Counted from the stretch's first letter, positions 23,292 through 31,843 are shown. The stretch is 64,000 bases of DNA from JADMIH01 sp035274425 (GCA_035274425.1 DATEOC010000036.1:14701-78700); one strand, 5' to 3'. Program-made: numbers and translations. Notes: generated from the letters alone by a model not told the origin.

Positions 23292-26207
23292 CTATTCAGG
23301 TCCACCTTCGGGTGGCACTTCGTCTGGCACCGGTTGCTGGAGCTTCATAACCATGTTATAGATCATCACGCTGGCCCTGCTGCGGGTCGCTGGGTGGTCG
23401 GGGTGGAAGTTAGTATCAGCGTCTACAGCAATGATGCCATGCTTGCGTGCGGCTTGAACGTACGAGTCTGACCAATGGCTGGGTAGACCGTCCGGCTGGG
23501 CCTTGCGAGGCGGCGCTTTGGAGACCGGCCACCCCGCGGCGAGCACTATGCTCCGCACGACTTCGGCGCGGGTCGCGGGTGCATTAGGCCGGAAGGTGCC
23601 ATCCGTGTACCCCTTCATCACCCCACGCGCTACGGCTGTCTCTATATAGGGGAACATCCAGCCATCCAGGGGCACATCTGTAAAGCGCCCTTCGATGGGT
23701 TTGATGATGCTCCAGCGGCGTGCCGTGACGACGAGCTTGGCGAGCTGAGCGCGTGTCATCTCGGCGGTAGGGTGGAACGAGCCATCGGTGTAGCCGCTGA
23801 TGATCCCTTTGTCGCTCAAGTACTCAATAGCGGCGAAGGCAGGATCGTCCAATGGTACGTCGCTGTAGCGCGGAGCTGCCTGCACGGTCACTTCGAGACT
23901 GGACACATTCCCGGCTGGGTCAGCTGCTGTAACATGTATGACGAAGTCGCGCCCCAGGGCTTCGATGGTGGAGGTAAAGACCCCACCCGACTCCTGGGCG
24001 CGAGTGTCATTGACGGCTACGAACGCGCCAGGTTCGGTCTTGCCTTTGACGACCAGCAGGCCCGGGCTTACATATGAGCGATTGGCCGGAGTATCGAGGA
24101 GTAACAGAGGGGGGCGGGTGTCGATGTTCGTGTAGGACTGCCCCTTTTCCGGCCACGCCTCGACATTTCCGGCTGCGTCGCGGGCGCGGCTGCGGAACTC
24201 GTAGGTGTAGCTGTCCTCTCCGTCGAACGTAGCCTGCGTCTGAGCGGTGGCGGACTGCCAGTCAACCCAGGTGCCGTTGGGGACGAGGCGGTACTGGATG
24301 TCATAGGAAACGATACCGGAGCCGCGTGCTTCATCTTCGCCTGCCCAACGAACGGTGATTTCCGTGTTGCTGCTGTATACGGGGAGAGGCAATATGGACG
24401 ACCTGGGAGCAGCTTTATCTCCTACACCCGTACCAATGACTACGTCAACCCTGAGAGGACGAGACCCCTGGTCGGAGAACCACCCCTGCCCCTCGCGATA
24501 CATATCCCACAAGAGCACGTAATGGCCTGGCGCAACGGGGGCGTTCAGCCTGGCCGTTATCTGAACCGTGTCAGCGAAGGGCACGTTGCGTGGTAATGCC
24601 GTCTTTATGTCCTGCCACCCTTCCTTGACCGGCTTGCCATCCGGCGTGACCCAGCGATACCCGATGCTGACGGCACCCTGGCCGTTGGCGGGCCACTCAA
24701 GCGAGCCGCTATTACGCACCGATAGGCGAACGTCTACGGTGGCGCGTGGATCGAGGTTGCCGGGCGTGTCGTGGGCCGTGAAGGAGGCGCGCAGAGGTGG
24801 CTGCTCGGAGATGACGGAGGCGCGTATCTGGGGGAGCATATCCCACAGGCGGTCGCCTGGGCAACTAGACGTGTTGAACTTGACGCCGCAGGCAGTGCCT
24901 TTGTAGTCGCGGTGCCCGGCTATGGTCGGGCGCACGTAGGTGATGGTCCCACCGCAGTTAGTGTAGCCGGTGATAGGCTCGGTAGCCAGTGGGTCTATGC
25001 CGCGCTGGCTCGCCTTCCACGAGATGAGGTCTATCAGGGCGGCCTGGGCTGCCGCGGAAGGCGCGACGGTCATGAAGTTGCCTATCATGCCGATACCCAC
25101 GCTCCCCACGTTGAATGGATAAGCGTGCCCTGCCTCTACGTCGTCGCCCCCGGCGCGCCCCTCGTATATGACGCCGTTGGGGTCGATCATATAGTTATAG
25201 CCGACGTCGCCCCATTTGCGCGTGTAGGTATGGAAGTACCAGATGGAGCGCACGCGGGCGGCCCAGTCGGTGTCTTTGTTCGAGGTCGCGGTGTGGTGGA
25301 CGACGATGTGGGTCGCGCGCTTGTATTTGGGGGTCCACTTCGGGCTGGACTCGCCCTGTGGGGAGCCCCACTCCTTGCGTGAGACCATTAGAGGCTTCGG
25401 GATGTCTGACGGGGTGCCCTGCATTATGAGCTGCGGCTGGGGCGGGTTTGGCGTCACCCCTCCGTCGATGAAGGTGTAGGTCAGCTCGTGGAAGACTGGG
25501 CTGACGTTGCTCCTGGCGCTGAGGAGGGTGACGCGGCTTTGCACGTAGCGGTGAGTGCGCTCGTCCTGGGGTACCGAGAGCATGCTGCCGAACGTCTCCG
25601 TAATCGCGTCCTGCGGCATGATGATGTCTTCTTCGTCAATCGCCTGCCAATCGGTCCAGTCGTTGCCGTCTTTGCTGGTACGCAATTCTATTTGTGCAGA
25701 GGTGTTCTCAGGCACGTCTGCCCACCAGTGGGGCGCTACGTCCGTGAAATCGAGGGGGGCTTTGGTAGGGTCTGAGGTGAATATGGCCTCACGCGCATCC
25801 TGAGGGATGGTGAGGTTGTTCTTCAGGCTCTCCTCTTTCGTATCAGAGTCGTCCTCAACCGGACCCGCCTGGCTGCGCTGCACGGCAAGCTCGATGAAGG
25901 CGCTACCGCTTCGGCTGCTGTCAGATGATACGGGTACAGCGCCCCGTTCCGAATATACACGCTCACTCTCGGTGAAGTGCCGCCCTATGAGGGTGTAGTC
26001 TTCTCCACGCACCAAAGGCTGCTGTGCCGGCTTGTCCGGCCCGGTTGTGGGTGGGGCACTCTTCGCGACAGCGACGGTCTGCGTGACCATCGCGACGACG
26101 GCAATAGAAGCTATGTACAGGCCGATCCGGCTGTACAGGCTAGAGGCGAAAGGTTTGGGTTTCCCCTGACTCCGGCGAGTCATCGGGGCGCGACGTAAGG
26201 ATTGCAT
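23292..26207 (-). CDS. Secreted N-acetylmuramoyl-L-alanine amidase (PGRP type) with SLH repeats
   Basis: A 971-residue exported cell-wall protein. A signal peptide or anchor lies near residues 25-47. Residues about 270-475 are a PGRP/amidase_2 domain: zinc His in IVVHHTAT, GYNYMIDPNGVIYEGR, and the His and Cys ligands in AGHRDYKGTAC...TSSCPGD. Next come an NBR1-like domain (about 490-585), an FN3-like domain (about 600-690) and a bacterial Ig-like domain (about 695-765). Three SLH repeats end the protein: YSDVPLDDPAFAAIEYLSDK, FTDVPLDGWMFPYIETAV and the HWSDSYVQAARKHGI unit. SLH units bind wall polymers, which fits a wall with an S-layer. ATG 26207 has GTGGAGA upstream; the TTG nine codons earlier lacks a site. 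Confidence 0.9.
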   Translation of the reverse strand: MQSLRRAPMTRRSQGKPKPFASSLYSRIGLYIASIAVVAMVTQTVAVAKSAPPTTGPDKPAQQPLVRGEDYTLIGRHFTESERVYSERGAVPVSSDSSRSGSAFIELAVQRSQAGPVEDDSDTKEESLKNNLTIPQDAREAIFTSDPTKAPLDFTDVAPHWWADVPENTSAQIELRTSKDGNDWTDWQAIDEEDIIMPQDAITETFGSMLSVPQDERTHRYVQSRVTLLSARSNVSPVFHELTYTFIDGGVTPNPPQPQLIMQGTPSDIPKPLMVSRKEWGSPQGESSPKWTPKYKRATHIVVHHTATSNKDTDWAARVRSIWYFHTYTRKWGDVGYNYMIDPNGVIYEGRAGGDDVEAGHAYPFNVGSVGIGMIGNFMTVAPSAAAQAALIDLISWKASQRGIDPLATEPITGYTNCGGTITYVRPTIAGHRDYKGTACGVKFNTSSCPGDRLWDMLPQIRASVISEQPPLRASFTAHDTPGNLDPRATVDVRLSVRNSGSLEWPANGQGAVSIGYRWVTPDGKPVKEGWQDIKTALPRNVPFADTVQITARLNAPVAPGHYVLLWDMYREGQGWFSDQGSRPLRVDVVIGTGVGDKAAPRSSILPLPVYSSNTEITVRWAGEDEARGSGIVSYDIQYRLVPNGTWVDWQSATAQTQATFDGEDSYTYEFRSRARDAAGNVEAWPEKGQSYTNIDTRPPLLLLDTPANRSYVSPGLLVVKGKTEPGAFVAVNDTRAQESGGVFTSTIEALGRDFVIHVTAADPAGNVSSLEVTVQAAPRYSDVPLDDPAFAAIEYLSDKGIISGYTDGSFHPTAEMTRAQLAKLVVTARRWSIIKPIEGRFTDVPLDGWMFPYIETAVARGVMKGYTDGTFRPNAPATRAEVVRSIVLAAGWPVSKAPPRKAQPDGLPSHWSDSYVQAARKHGIIAVDADTNFHPDHPATRSRASVMIYNMVMKLQQPVPDEVPPEGGPE

Positions 26208-26313
26208 CGGCCATGTCTCCACTACTATGGGCAAAGGTGTGTCTATAGCCGAGTATATTGTGGAAACTGGGGCGAGTCAATTTGGCGGAAGATTGTCTGG
26301 TGCGCCCCACCTA

Positions 26314-26345
26314 ACCTCACATAAGGATTCCTTAAGATGTGAGGT
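26314..26345. repeat. Imperfect hairpin in the intergenic region
   Basis: ACCTCACAT (26314-26322) pairs with ATGTGAGGT (26337-26345), and AAGG/CCTT lie inside. It could be an operator or RNA hairpin; there is no T tract. The rest of 26208-26547 shows no gene. Confidence 0.6.
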
Positions 26346-26547
26346 CAGGTTCTAAGGAGAATTGTGCCTGCCGCTGGTTGAATCTTGTCTTGAAATAGAC
26401 TCCTCTTAGCGTGTCAAGTTTAGTTTGTAGCGCTCTCCACTCTTCTTATCCCCTAATCTGAACGCTTACAACAGGTTTCTGACAGGGTAGGGTATCGTAT
26501 GAACTAGCCTCCAAGAATGACTTGGCCTTCTTCCTTCTAAAATATCA

Positions 26548-26576
26548 TTGACAGGGTATCACTAATTAGTTACAAT
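26548..26576 (+). promoter_or_regulatory. Orphan promoter for a candidate small RNA
   Basis: TTGACA (26548-26553), 17-base spacer, TACAAT (26571-26576). No plus-strand coding gene follows; the next gene on that side is on the minus strand. Confidence 0.7.
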
Positions 26577-26582
26577 ATGATT

Positions 26583-26664
26583 AATCGGGTGGCCTGGTTG
26601 ACTGCTATCCATAACTGGACGCTGTAAGCAGGCATTCCTACTGCAAAGTAGCCCCGATTTTTAT
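26583..26664 (+). ncRNA. Candidate small structured RNA
   Basis: From the expected start at about 26583 to a T-rich end at about 26664. AATCGGG (26584-26590) pairs with CCCGATT (26653-26659), closing the molecule, and is followed by TTTATTTT. Inside, GCCTG (26592-26596) pairs with CAGGC (26629-26633), TCCA (26608-26611) with TGGA (26616-26619), and CTACT-GCAA-AGTAG (26638-26651) has a GNRA tetraloop. The pairs do not cross. I do not recognise a known family. The 3' end abuts the stop of the minus-strand gene. Folding and expression are inferred. Confidence 0.5.
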
Positions 26665-27143
26665 TTTCTCTTCCTTCGTTCCTCTCTGCTTTCAAATTCT
26701 GCTAGTATCTGTTCTATGTTAAGAATCAGATCAGCTTTATGTGCTTTTCTCAGAACCGAGATGCTAAGAACATGCGCTGGCGATCTCTTACCTATGTGGC
26801 CAAAGCTGATTTGTGCTGGCTCAATCGGGTAGCGTCCTCTCAATAGATAACTTACTAAACGCTCTTTTATTAGTGCGTTCTTACCGGTGTATTCGGTATC
26901 TATTGTGACCTGCCGTAGGTCGGCAATATGCTCCCTCAAAAGGAAATATAATCCAATTGAGAAAAACTGTATGGTGATTTCTTTCTCGCGCAAGCCCCTA
27001 TTCGTGAGCTCCCTATATACTGCTCGCTTGATAGTAGCGGGTATGAGCACGCTGTAACTTGCTCCATTGGCAAACACTAGGACTGTATCTTTGGCCGTAT
27101 CTTCAACCTTCCCGCTTTGGTCTACTTCAACAAGGTGAGGCAT
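26661..27143 (-). CDS. Hypothetical protein, unknown fold
   Basis: A 160-residue soluble protein that I cannot assign. The N-terminal half reads like a small beta domain (TVLVFANGASYSVLIPATIK). The second half includes VTIDTEYTGKNALIKERLVS, a run RYPIEPAQISFGHIGKRSPAH and a basic C terminus (EFESREERRKRK). Its base composition is clearly lower in GC than its neighbours, consistent with a transferred gene. ATG 27143 has no good ribosome site. It is likely co-oriented with the YlxP-like gene and lies next to the SLH amidase gene on the same strand. Confidence 0.6.
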   Translation of the reverse strand: MPHLVEVDQSGKVEDTAKDTVLVFANGASYSVLIPATIKRAVYRELTNRGLREKEITIQFFSIGLYFLLREHIADLRQVTIDTEYTGKNALIKERLVSYLLRGRYPIEPAQISFGHIGKRSPAHVLSISVLRKAHKADLILNIEQILAEFESREERRKRK

Positions 27144-27175
27144 GGTAATTAATGAAGAACTATACGTACCTTGTA

Positions 27176-27469
27176 TTAGCCGAGATGCACCAGCTCTACC
27201 TCGTAGTCTTCGATACCACCTTCGGGAAGGCGGGTCTCAATAAAGTTAACTACCTTGTTGATGACCTCATTCGCGTGCCGCGCGTCGTTGCTGACGCAGG
27301 CGACTCCCAGCACGGCACGTGTCCAGCTATCAAGCTCGCCTACTTCGGCAGCGCTAACATGGAAGCTGTTGATGACCTGTGCCAGGAGTGAGCGCACGTC
27401 GTGGCGCTTATCCTTGAGGGAGTAATTTTCGGGGAGGTATAGGGTGATGCGTGCGGTGCCAATTACCAT
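27176..27469 (-). CDS. ylxP: DUF503/YlxP family protein
   Basis: A 97-residue alpha-beta protein. RITLYLPENYSLKDKRHDVRSLL is the DUF503 hallmark, followed by FHVSAAEVGELDSWTRAVLGVACVSND, where W..A.LG is typical, and the last strand. The family (YlxP, often beside rbfA and infB) is implicated in ribosome-related processes; the molecular role is not settled. It stands upstream of the unknown 160-residue protein, with 33 bases between them. The start is ATG 27469. Confidence 0.85.
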   Translation of the reverse strand: MVIGTARITLYLPENYSLKDKRHDVRSLLAQVINSFHVSAAEVGELDSWTRAVLGVACVSNDARHANEVINKVVNFIETRLPEGGIEDYEVELVHLG

Positions 27470-27545
27470 TGCTTGTTACCGTTATGTCTCTGATCAAAAG
27501 AAAAGACGACAGCACGCTATTCACGCTTTCTGTCGTCCGTTGGAG

Positions 27546-27616
27546 AGGCACCGAGCGGATTCGAACCGCTGATGGAGCTTTTGCAGAGCTCTGCCTTGCC
27601 ACTTGGCCACGGTGCC
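27546..27616 (-). tRNA. tRNA-Cys (anticodon GCA)
   Basis: A complete cloverleaf on the minus strand: acceptor GGCACCG / CGGTGCC, anticodon stem GAGCT/AGCTC with loop CTGCAAA (anticodon GCA), and T-arm AGCGG-TTCGAAT-CCGCT. The discriminator is U, as is normal for tRNA-Cys. The CCA end is not encoded. Confidence 0.95.
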
Positions 27617-27672
27617 ACATTAAGAATATGAGGTACAGCAATTTATAACACACAGGCGCGACCAACGTCAAG

Positions 27673-27701
27673 TTGCCAAATTAGAGGCGCTCCGGTATAA
27701 T
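27673..27701 (+). promoter_or_regulatory. Promoter of the tail-anchored protein gene
   Basis: TTGCCA (27673-27678), 17-base spacer, TATAAT (27696-27701), 68 bases before ATG 27770. Confidence 0.75.
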
Positions 27702-27769
27702 AGGGTGGTCCAATTCGCGTAGCTTTCACAGCAATCATATCTCTTTATCATAGAGGAGCATCCCAAGTA

Positions 27770-28201
27770 ATGGTCAAGAAGACGGCAAAGGGCGCAAAGA
27801 CAGCCTCCCAGCGCGCCCGTGAGGAGCAGTGGCGGCGTCGCGCAGCCGCGCAAGGTGGCCTCCCAGCAGCCTCCACCGGCACTGTGGAGCGTGACGATAG
27901 CGGCGACGGCGATGGCACTGAGGCGACTTACACACCCAGAAGTGGCGTCGCAAGGTCTACAGCCTCTACTTCTTCTGCCCGGTATGGCGCGGCAGCCCGC
28001 AGCCGGACAGGCTCTTCGATGGGGGCCGCGACTCCACGCAGACAGTTCCAGGCTGCTCGCCCGGGTCGAATGCGCATGGCTGCTAACACTCTGTCACTCG
28101 ATGAAGAGATGCACTACGTCCGCAGCGACATCCGCCGCCTCATCATACTGACGGCAATCTGTCTGGCTGTACTGATAGCTTTGTCGTTCGTGATCAGGTA
28201 G
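27770..28201 (+). CDS. Basic low-complexity protein with C-terminal membrane anchor
   Basis: A 143-residue protein of unknown function. Residues 1-100 are a disordered Arg/Ala/Ser/Gly-rich stretch; residues about 105-120 (LDEEMHYVRSDIRR) look like an amphipathic helix and residues about 122-142 form one membrane helix (LIILTAICLAVLIALSFVI), ending in Arg. The topology is that of a tail-anchored protein with a cationic cytoplasmic domain that could bind nucleic acid or acidic lipid. AGGAG lies 12 bases before ATG 27770. A terminator follows, shared with the TPR gene. Confidence 0.7.
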   Translation: MVKKTAKGAKTASQRAREEQWRRRAAAQGGLPAASTGTVERDDSGDGDGTEATYTPRSGVARSTASTSSARYGAAARSRTGSSMGAATPRRQFQAARPGRMRMAANTLSLDEEMHYVRSDIRRLIILTAICLAVLIALSFVIR

Positions 28202-28220
28202 AGCTTCGTCTAAAGAAGAG

Positions 28221-28259
28221 AAATAGAAAATCGGGCGCTCAGCGCCCGATTTTCTATTT
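28221..28259. terminator. Bidirectional terminator
   Basis: Stem of about 19 bases (28221-28239 / 28241-28259), AAATAGAAAATCGGGCGCT and its complement, with A and T runs at both ends, between convergent genes. Confidence 0.9.
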
Positions 28260-28289
28260 GTTAGAGATGTATTTCCGGCGATGTGAGGA

Positions 28290-29156
28290 TTACGCTTCCT
28301 CTTCATCCTCGACATCTTCCTCTTCGAACTCGGTCTCCTCTTCGCTTTCTTCGGCATCGCTGTCAACGTCCTCGGAGTCGTAGTCGAAACCGGCCTCGTC
28401 CTCGTCGTCCATGCCGTAGCGGAGAGCGCCTTCGCGCATGTAGGGCCTGTAAGCGCCCGCGGGTAGGGCCTTCGGTGGGAAGGAGAGCTTGCCGCGCTGG
28501 GTTGGGTGCTGGTAAGTCTCGCGGATGATTATCTTGATGCCGCCGGTATCGGACACAGTAGTGACCGCGGCGGTGTAGCGGTTGCCCGCCTCCATCAACC
28601 CGCTCAGGCGCTTCGCCAGCTTCGGCTCGATTGCGCCGATAAGCTGCCCCTCTTCGTCGTAGACGCGCAGGCTATTGCCTTCGATGCGAAGCTCAACGCG
28701 GTCACCGGCGGTCAGCTTGAGGAGCACTTCGGGCGCTCCGAGGTTGATAAGGGTGCTCAGCCCCGTCTTGCCTGTCTCCTCGATGAACATGCTGGGGTTG
28801 ATGCGCTCCGACTCGCGCTCCTGGCCCTGCGCAGACTTCTCAGGCGCGGCCTGGACGGTCGCGGGTGCCTTCTCTGCCAGATGCACCAGCCTCTCTACGT
28901 TCTTCTTGGCGATTATGTTGTTGGGGTCAAGCTCGATGGCGCGCTGGTAGGTCGCGAGGGCGTCGCGGTAGCGCCCCATCTCCATCAGGGCCTTGCCGAG
29001 GCGATTGTAGGCATCGGCATCGTTGGGGTATAGCTCGATTATCTTGCGATTGACGTCGGCAGCCTCCGACCAGCGATTCTGCATCGCCAACGCAATCGCC
29101 CGCTCAGGGAGCACCCGCCTGAGCCTGGCTATATCTTCTGCGTGATTCTGTACCAT
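28290..29156 (-). CDS. TPR-repeat protein with basic mid-domain and acidic tail
   Basis: A 288-residue protein. Residues about 12-95 hold two to three TPR units (RWSEAADVNRKIIELYPND, RYRDALATYQRAIELDPNN). Residues about 130-230 form a compact region with TAGDRVELRIEGNSLRVYDE and IGAIEPKLAKRLSGLMEAGN, a folded domain I cannot name. The last 40 residues are strongly acidic (Glu/Asp). Scaffold or chaperone-like use is likely for the TPR part. The start is ATG 29156. The 525-base gap before it holds the word hairpin at 29531. Confidence 0.72.
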   Translation of the reverse strand: MVQNHAEDIARLRRVLPERAIALAMQNRWSEAADVNRKIIELYPNDADAYNRLGKALMEMGRYRDALATYQRAIELDPNNIIAKKNVERLVHLAEKAPATVQAAPEKSAQGQERESERINPSMFIEETGKTGLSTLINLGAPEVLLKLTAGDRVELRIEGNSLRVYDEEGQLIGAIEPKLAKRLSGLMEAGNRYTAAVTTVSDTGGIKIIIRETYQHPTQRGKLSFPPKALPAGAYRPYMREGALRYGMDDEDEAGFDYDSEDVDSDAEESEEETEFEEEDVEDEEEA

Positions 29157-29530
29157 TGTGTTTTTACCTCGCTTTTGACCATTCAGTTGGTCATTTCCTT
29201 GAAAGCCGCCTTTGTTTGCAGGGCACTTATATTTCGGACTTTAGCAATAGATTGTGTGCTATTATGATTCCTATACCATATGTAACGTATGAATAAGGGT
29301 TTTGGTTCAAAAGTACAATAGGACTTCAGATGTATTTTTGCACGCCTTTGGTCCTACCGGACCACCCGCCCGCACCTCTTGAGCAATTTCCATGCCGGAT
29401 ATTATCACATTTCGAGACTTCTCTCATTGATATACGCAACAGGATACACGTAAGTTGTGGAAAACGCTGGGATATACGCGCCATCCCTGTGGGGGGCTTA
29501 TAACATGAGACATCCAGAACTATAGAGTAC
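29157..29530. other. Non-coding gap upstream of the TPR gene
   Basis: A 374-base AT-richer stretch. No credible gene is seen: the short minus-strand frame at 29326-29541 has no ribosome site and no family features. The upstream signals of the TPR gene must lie here, but I cannot fix a promoter. Confidence 0.5.
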
Positions 29531-29657
29531 GGAACCGCCAAGACGCCAAGAGCACAAAGAACCCGCCAAGTTAAAAGAGGGATTATAGGGCAGTGAGAGC
29601 ACTACTTCCTCAATTATCTTGGCGTTTACTTGGCAATCTTGGCGTCTTGGCGGTTCC
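29531..29657. repeat. Inverted repeat of CGCCAAG words
   Basis: Arms 29531-29570 and 29618-29657: the outer 21 bases are perfect complements (29531-29551 / 29637-29657), the middle words differ, and the inner words match again. It sits between the miaB 3' end and the TPR gene. Confidence 0.9.
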
Positions 29658-29682
29658 GTCTATTCTACTGACGCTTGCCTGG

Positions 29683-31119
29683 TCAACCCACCTGGGCTGG
29701 CGCAAGAGGAATAGTTCTTAGGGGAAGTGAGAAGTTCGCGGACCTGACAGCTAAAAGAGTGCGTAGCGACGTTGGGGCGTCGTGGACGAGGCGCACGAAG
29801 CTGCCTTGCATTGACCAGGGGCCAACCTCATCAATTCTAGCGATGAGTAGTTGGCCGGTGCGGTCGATCTTACCGCCATCGGTATCCGCGATGAAGACTA
29901 TCTTATTCGTGCGGGTGCGGCCCGACCACTTGCCGCGCTCCTTCCCCTCGATCAGTATTTCCATCTCCTGGCCGAGGTGGATGCTGTTCAGCTCGCGCCC
30001 GATGCGCTCCTGTAGACGCTCAATGGCGTGGAGGCGCACCATCTTCTCCTCGTGCGACACGTCATCAGGCCATGTCGCCGCAACCGTCCCCGGCCTGGGG
30101 GAATAAGCCGCGACGTGCACCTTGTCGAACCTGATCTCTTCAAGGAGGTCCATCGTGTGCATGAACTGGTCGTGCGACTCTCCAGGGAAGCCTACGATGA
30201 TGTCGGTCGCGAGGGAGACGCCTGGGATGGTCTCGCGGATGCGGCGGATGAGGTCGCGGTAGTAGCGCAACGTGTAGCGGCGCTTCATGCGCTTGATGAT
30301 TTCGTCGTCGCCCGCCTGCACCGGGAGGTTGATATGCTCCATCGCTTTCGGGAGCGAGCCTACGGCGTCTATGAGGTTCTGCGCCAGGTCTTTCGGGTGG
30401 GAGGTGAGGAAACGTATGCGCCAGAGGTCCTCGATGTCGTTGAGGCGGTGCATGAGGGCTGCCAGGTCGGTGCGCTCCGGCAGGTCGTGGCCGTAAGTGT
30501 CAACGTTCTGCCCCAGGAGGGTGACTTCGCGCACGCCTTGCCTGGTCAGACCTTCTACTTCGCAGGCGATCTCTTCTATAGTTCGCGAGCGCTCCTTGCC
30601 GCGCCGGAAGGGGACGATACAGTAAGTACAGGTCTTGTTACAGCCGTATATTATAGGTATGTAGGCAGCGATGCCCCCGGCTTGCGCGGTCGGCAGCAGC
30701 CCTTCGAGGGCGAGTGAGACGCCATATTCGCCCAGGTCGGGCGAGGTAGTGTCGGGGAGGCCCACCAGGAAGTCGGCCACGGCAGAGGGCTTGAAGAAGA
30801 GGTCAACCATCGGGAAGCGGCGGCGCAATGTGGTCTGGTCGGCCGTGACCATACAGCCGGTGAGAGCAACGAACATCCCCGGCTTTTTCTTCTTGAGTTG
30901 CGAAAGCTCGCCCAGCTTGCCTACGATGCGGTCTTCGGCGGCCTGGCGCACGACGCACGAGTTTAGCACTACCACATCGGCGGAATCAATGTGCTCTGCC
31001 TCGGCATAGCCACGATTCGTGAGCGCTGTAGCCACGTAGTTGCTGTCAGCGACGTTCATCTGGCAGCCGACGGTCCATATAAAAAAGCTTTTGTTACTTT
31101 GTCCCTGCGTTCTAACCAT
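29683..31119 (-). CDS. miaB: tRNA-2-methylthio-N6-dimethylallyladenosine synthase MiaB
   Basis: A 478-residue radical-SAM methylthiotransferase that converts i6A37 to ms2i6A37 in tRNAs. The UPF0004 domain carries Cys19, Cys55 and Cys89 for the second Fe-S cluster, the radical-SAM core has C160xxxC164xxC167 (YGCNKTCTYC), and a TRAM domain ends the protein (ILIEGKERGKWSGRTRTN...). LNSCVVR and GQNVDTYG are MiaB-type. It is full length. ATG 31119 was used; no strong ribosome site is visible. It stands alone between two repeat-rich gaps. Confidence 0.93.
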   Translation of the reverse strand: MVRTQGQSNKSFFIWTVGCQMNVADSNYVATALTNRGYAEAEHIDSADVVVLNSCVVRQAAEDRIVGKLGELSQLKKKKPGMFVALTGCMVTADQTTLRRRFPMVDLFFKPSAVADFLVGLPDTTSPDLGEYGVSLALEGLLPTAQAGGIAAYIPIIYGCNKTCTYCIVPFRRGKERSRTIEEIACEVEGLTRQGVREVTLLGQNVDTYGHDLPERTDLAALMHRLNDIEDLWRIRFLTSHPKDLAQNLIDAVGSLPKAMEHINLPVQAGDDEIIKRMKRRYTLRYYRDLIRRIRETIPGVSLATDIIVGFPGESHDQFMHTMDLLEEIRFDKVHVAAYSPRPGTVAATWPDDVSHEEKMVRLHAIERLQERIGRELNSIHLGQEMEILIEGKERGKWSGRTRTNKIVFIADTDGGKIDRTGQLLIARIDEVGPWSMQGSFVRLVHDAPTSLRTLLAVRSANFSLPLRTIPLAPAQVG

Positions 31120-31243
31120 TATTTGTGCTCCGGTCTATAAGAGCCAGTCTAATCCGCTTCTCCCATGTCCTATAACCATAAGTGTACTGGAAAAGACGTG
31201 TGATTTCAAACTCATAGCTATTCGAGAGTGGGTGAATGCGCGA

Positions 31244-31271
31244 GTAGGGGCACGGCGCGCCGTGCCCCTAC
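31244..31271. repeat. GTAGGGGCACGGCG palindrome
   Basis: A perfect 28-base palindrome (14-base arms GTAGGGGCACGGCG and complement) between miaB and the ferredoxin gene. It is one of three related GTAGGGGC...GCCCCTAC elements in the window. Confidence 0.92.
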
Positions 31272-31298
31272 AGGCTATACTGACCCTCTACTTTGTCC

Positions 31299-31514
31299 TT
31301 ATGGATACACCGCCTGTCCATCTTCGGTGTCGAGATAGATGGCGTTAGTTGGGCAGGAGCGCGCGGCATCTAGCAGGGTTTCGTCATCCACAGAGCCTGG
31401 ATCGAGCAGATAAGCGATGTTCTCCTCGTCCAGTTGGAAGACTGTCGGCGCGATATGGACGCAGTTGCCAGCTCCTATGCAGCGCGATTGGTCGATAGAG
31501 ACGATGTACGTCAT
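31299..31514 (-). CDS. Single-cluster ferredoxin (3Fe-4S or 4Fe-4S type)
   Basis: A 71-residue electron carrier. Cysteines occur as C-x5-C in RCIGAGNCVHIAPTVF and a third in SCPTNAIYL, the spacing of single-cluster ferredoxins such as those that serve cytochromes P450; the spacer keeps no fourth Cys in the first group, which favours a 3Fe-4S cluster. ATG 31514 overlaps the stop of the upstream gene by four bases (ATGA), so the two are translationally coupled. Its redox partner is unknown. Confidence 0.85.
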   Translation of the reverse strand: MTYIVSIDQSRCIGAGNCVHIAPTVFQLDEENIAYLLDPGSVDDETLLDAARSCPTNAIYLDTEDGQAVYP

Positions 31515-31843
31515 GTGCGATGGTGCTTCATTGCCTGGTCGAGTTGCTGCGGTGTAACCTCGCCTGGACCTTTCATATTCTTCTGGCTGTCGCTCACTTC
31601 GCCGTACTTCTCAGCGACCGCCAGCGCAGCTACGAACGCCGCCTCCTGTGCAGCCTCGTCCCCCACCTCAGCTATGTGTAGCTCGCGCATCGCCATGCGG
31701 TTCGCTGGGGGCCGCGCGAATCGCAAACCAGTGACCTCGGCTATCTCTGCAATCATGCGGTCACCCTCGGCACAGGAGTTGAATGCGACCTCAAGTGCGC
31801 CGTGAGGTGCGCCCTGGTATAGCTTGCTGACGCGGATGTTCAT
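31511..31843 (-). CDS. Hypothetical protein in the peptidase-ferredoxin operon
   Basis: A 110-residue soluble protein that I do not recognise. It is predicted to be alpha-beta, with LYQGAPHGALEVAFNSCAEGD and RELHIAEVGDEAAQEAAF and a polar C terminus. It overlaps the upstream peptidase gene by four bases (ATGA) and the ferredoxin gene by four bases, so all three are coupled. No cofactor motif is seen. It may support the ferredoxin, but this is only from position. Confidence 0.65.
   Translation of the reverse strand: MNIRVSKLYQGAPHGALEVAFNSCAEGDRMIAEIAEVTGLRFARPPANRMAMRELHIAEVGDEAAQEAAFVAALAVAEKYGEVSDSQKNMKGPGEVTPQQLDQAMKHHRT

Noticed and set aside
26314..26345. Riboswitch or terminator at the hairpin in the SLH amidase upstream gap
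   Set aside because: There is no T tract, no known riboswitch core and no clear promoter on the minus strand next to it.
27408..27671. Minus-strand frame across the tRNA-Cys gene
   Set aside because: It runs through the tRNA and has no protein features.
29326..29541. 71-codon minus-strand frame in the gap before the TPR gene
   Set aside because: There is no ribosome site, it runs into a word hairpin, and its composition is not protein-like.
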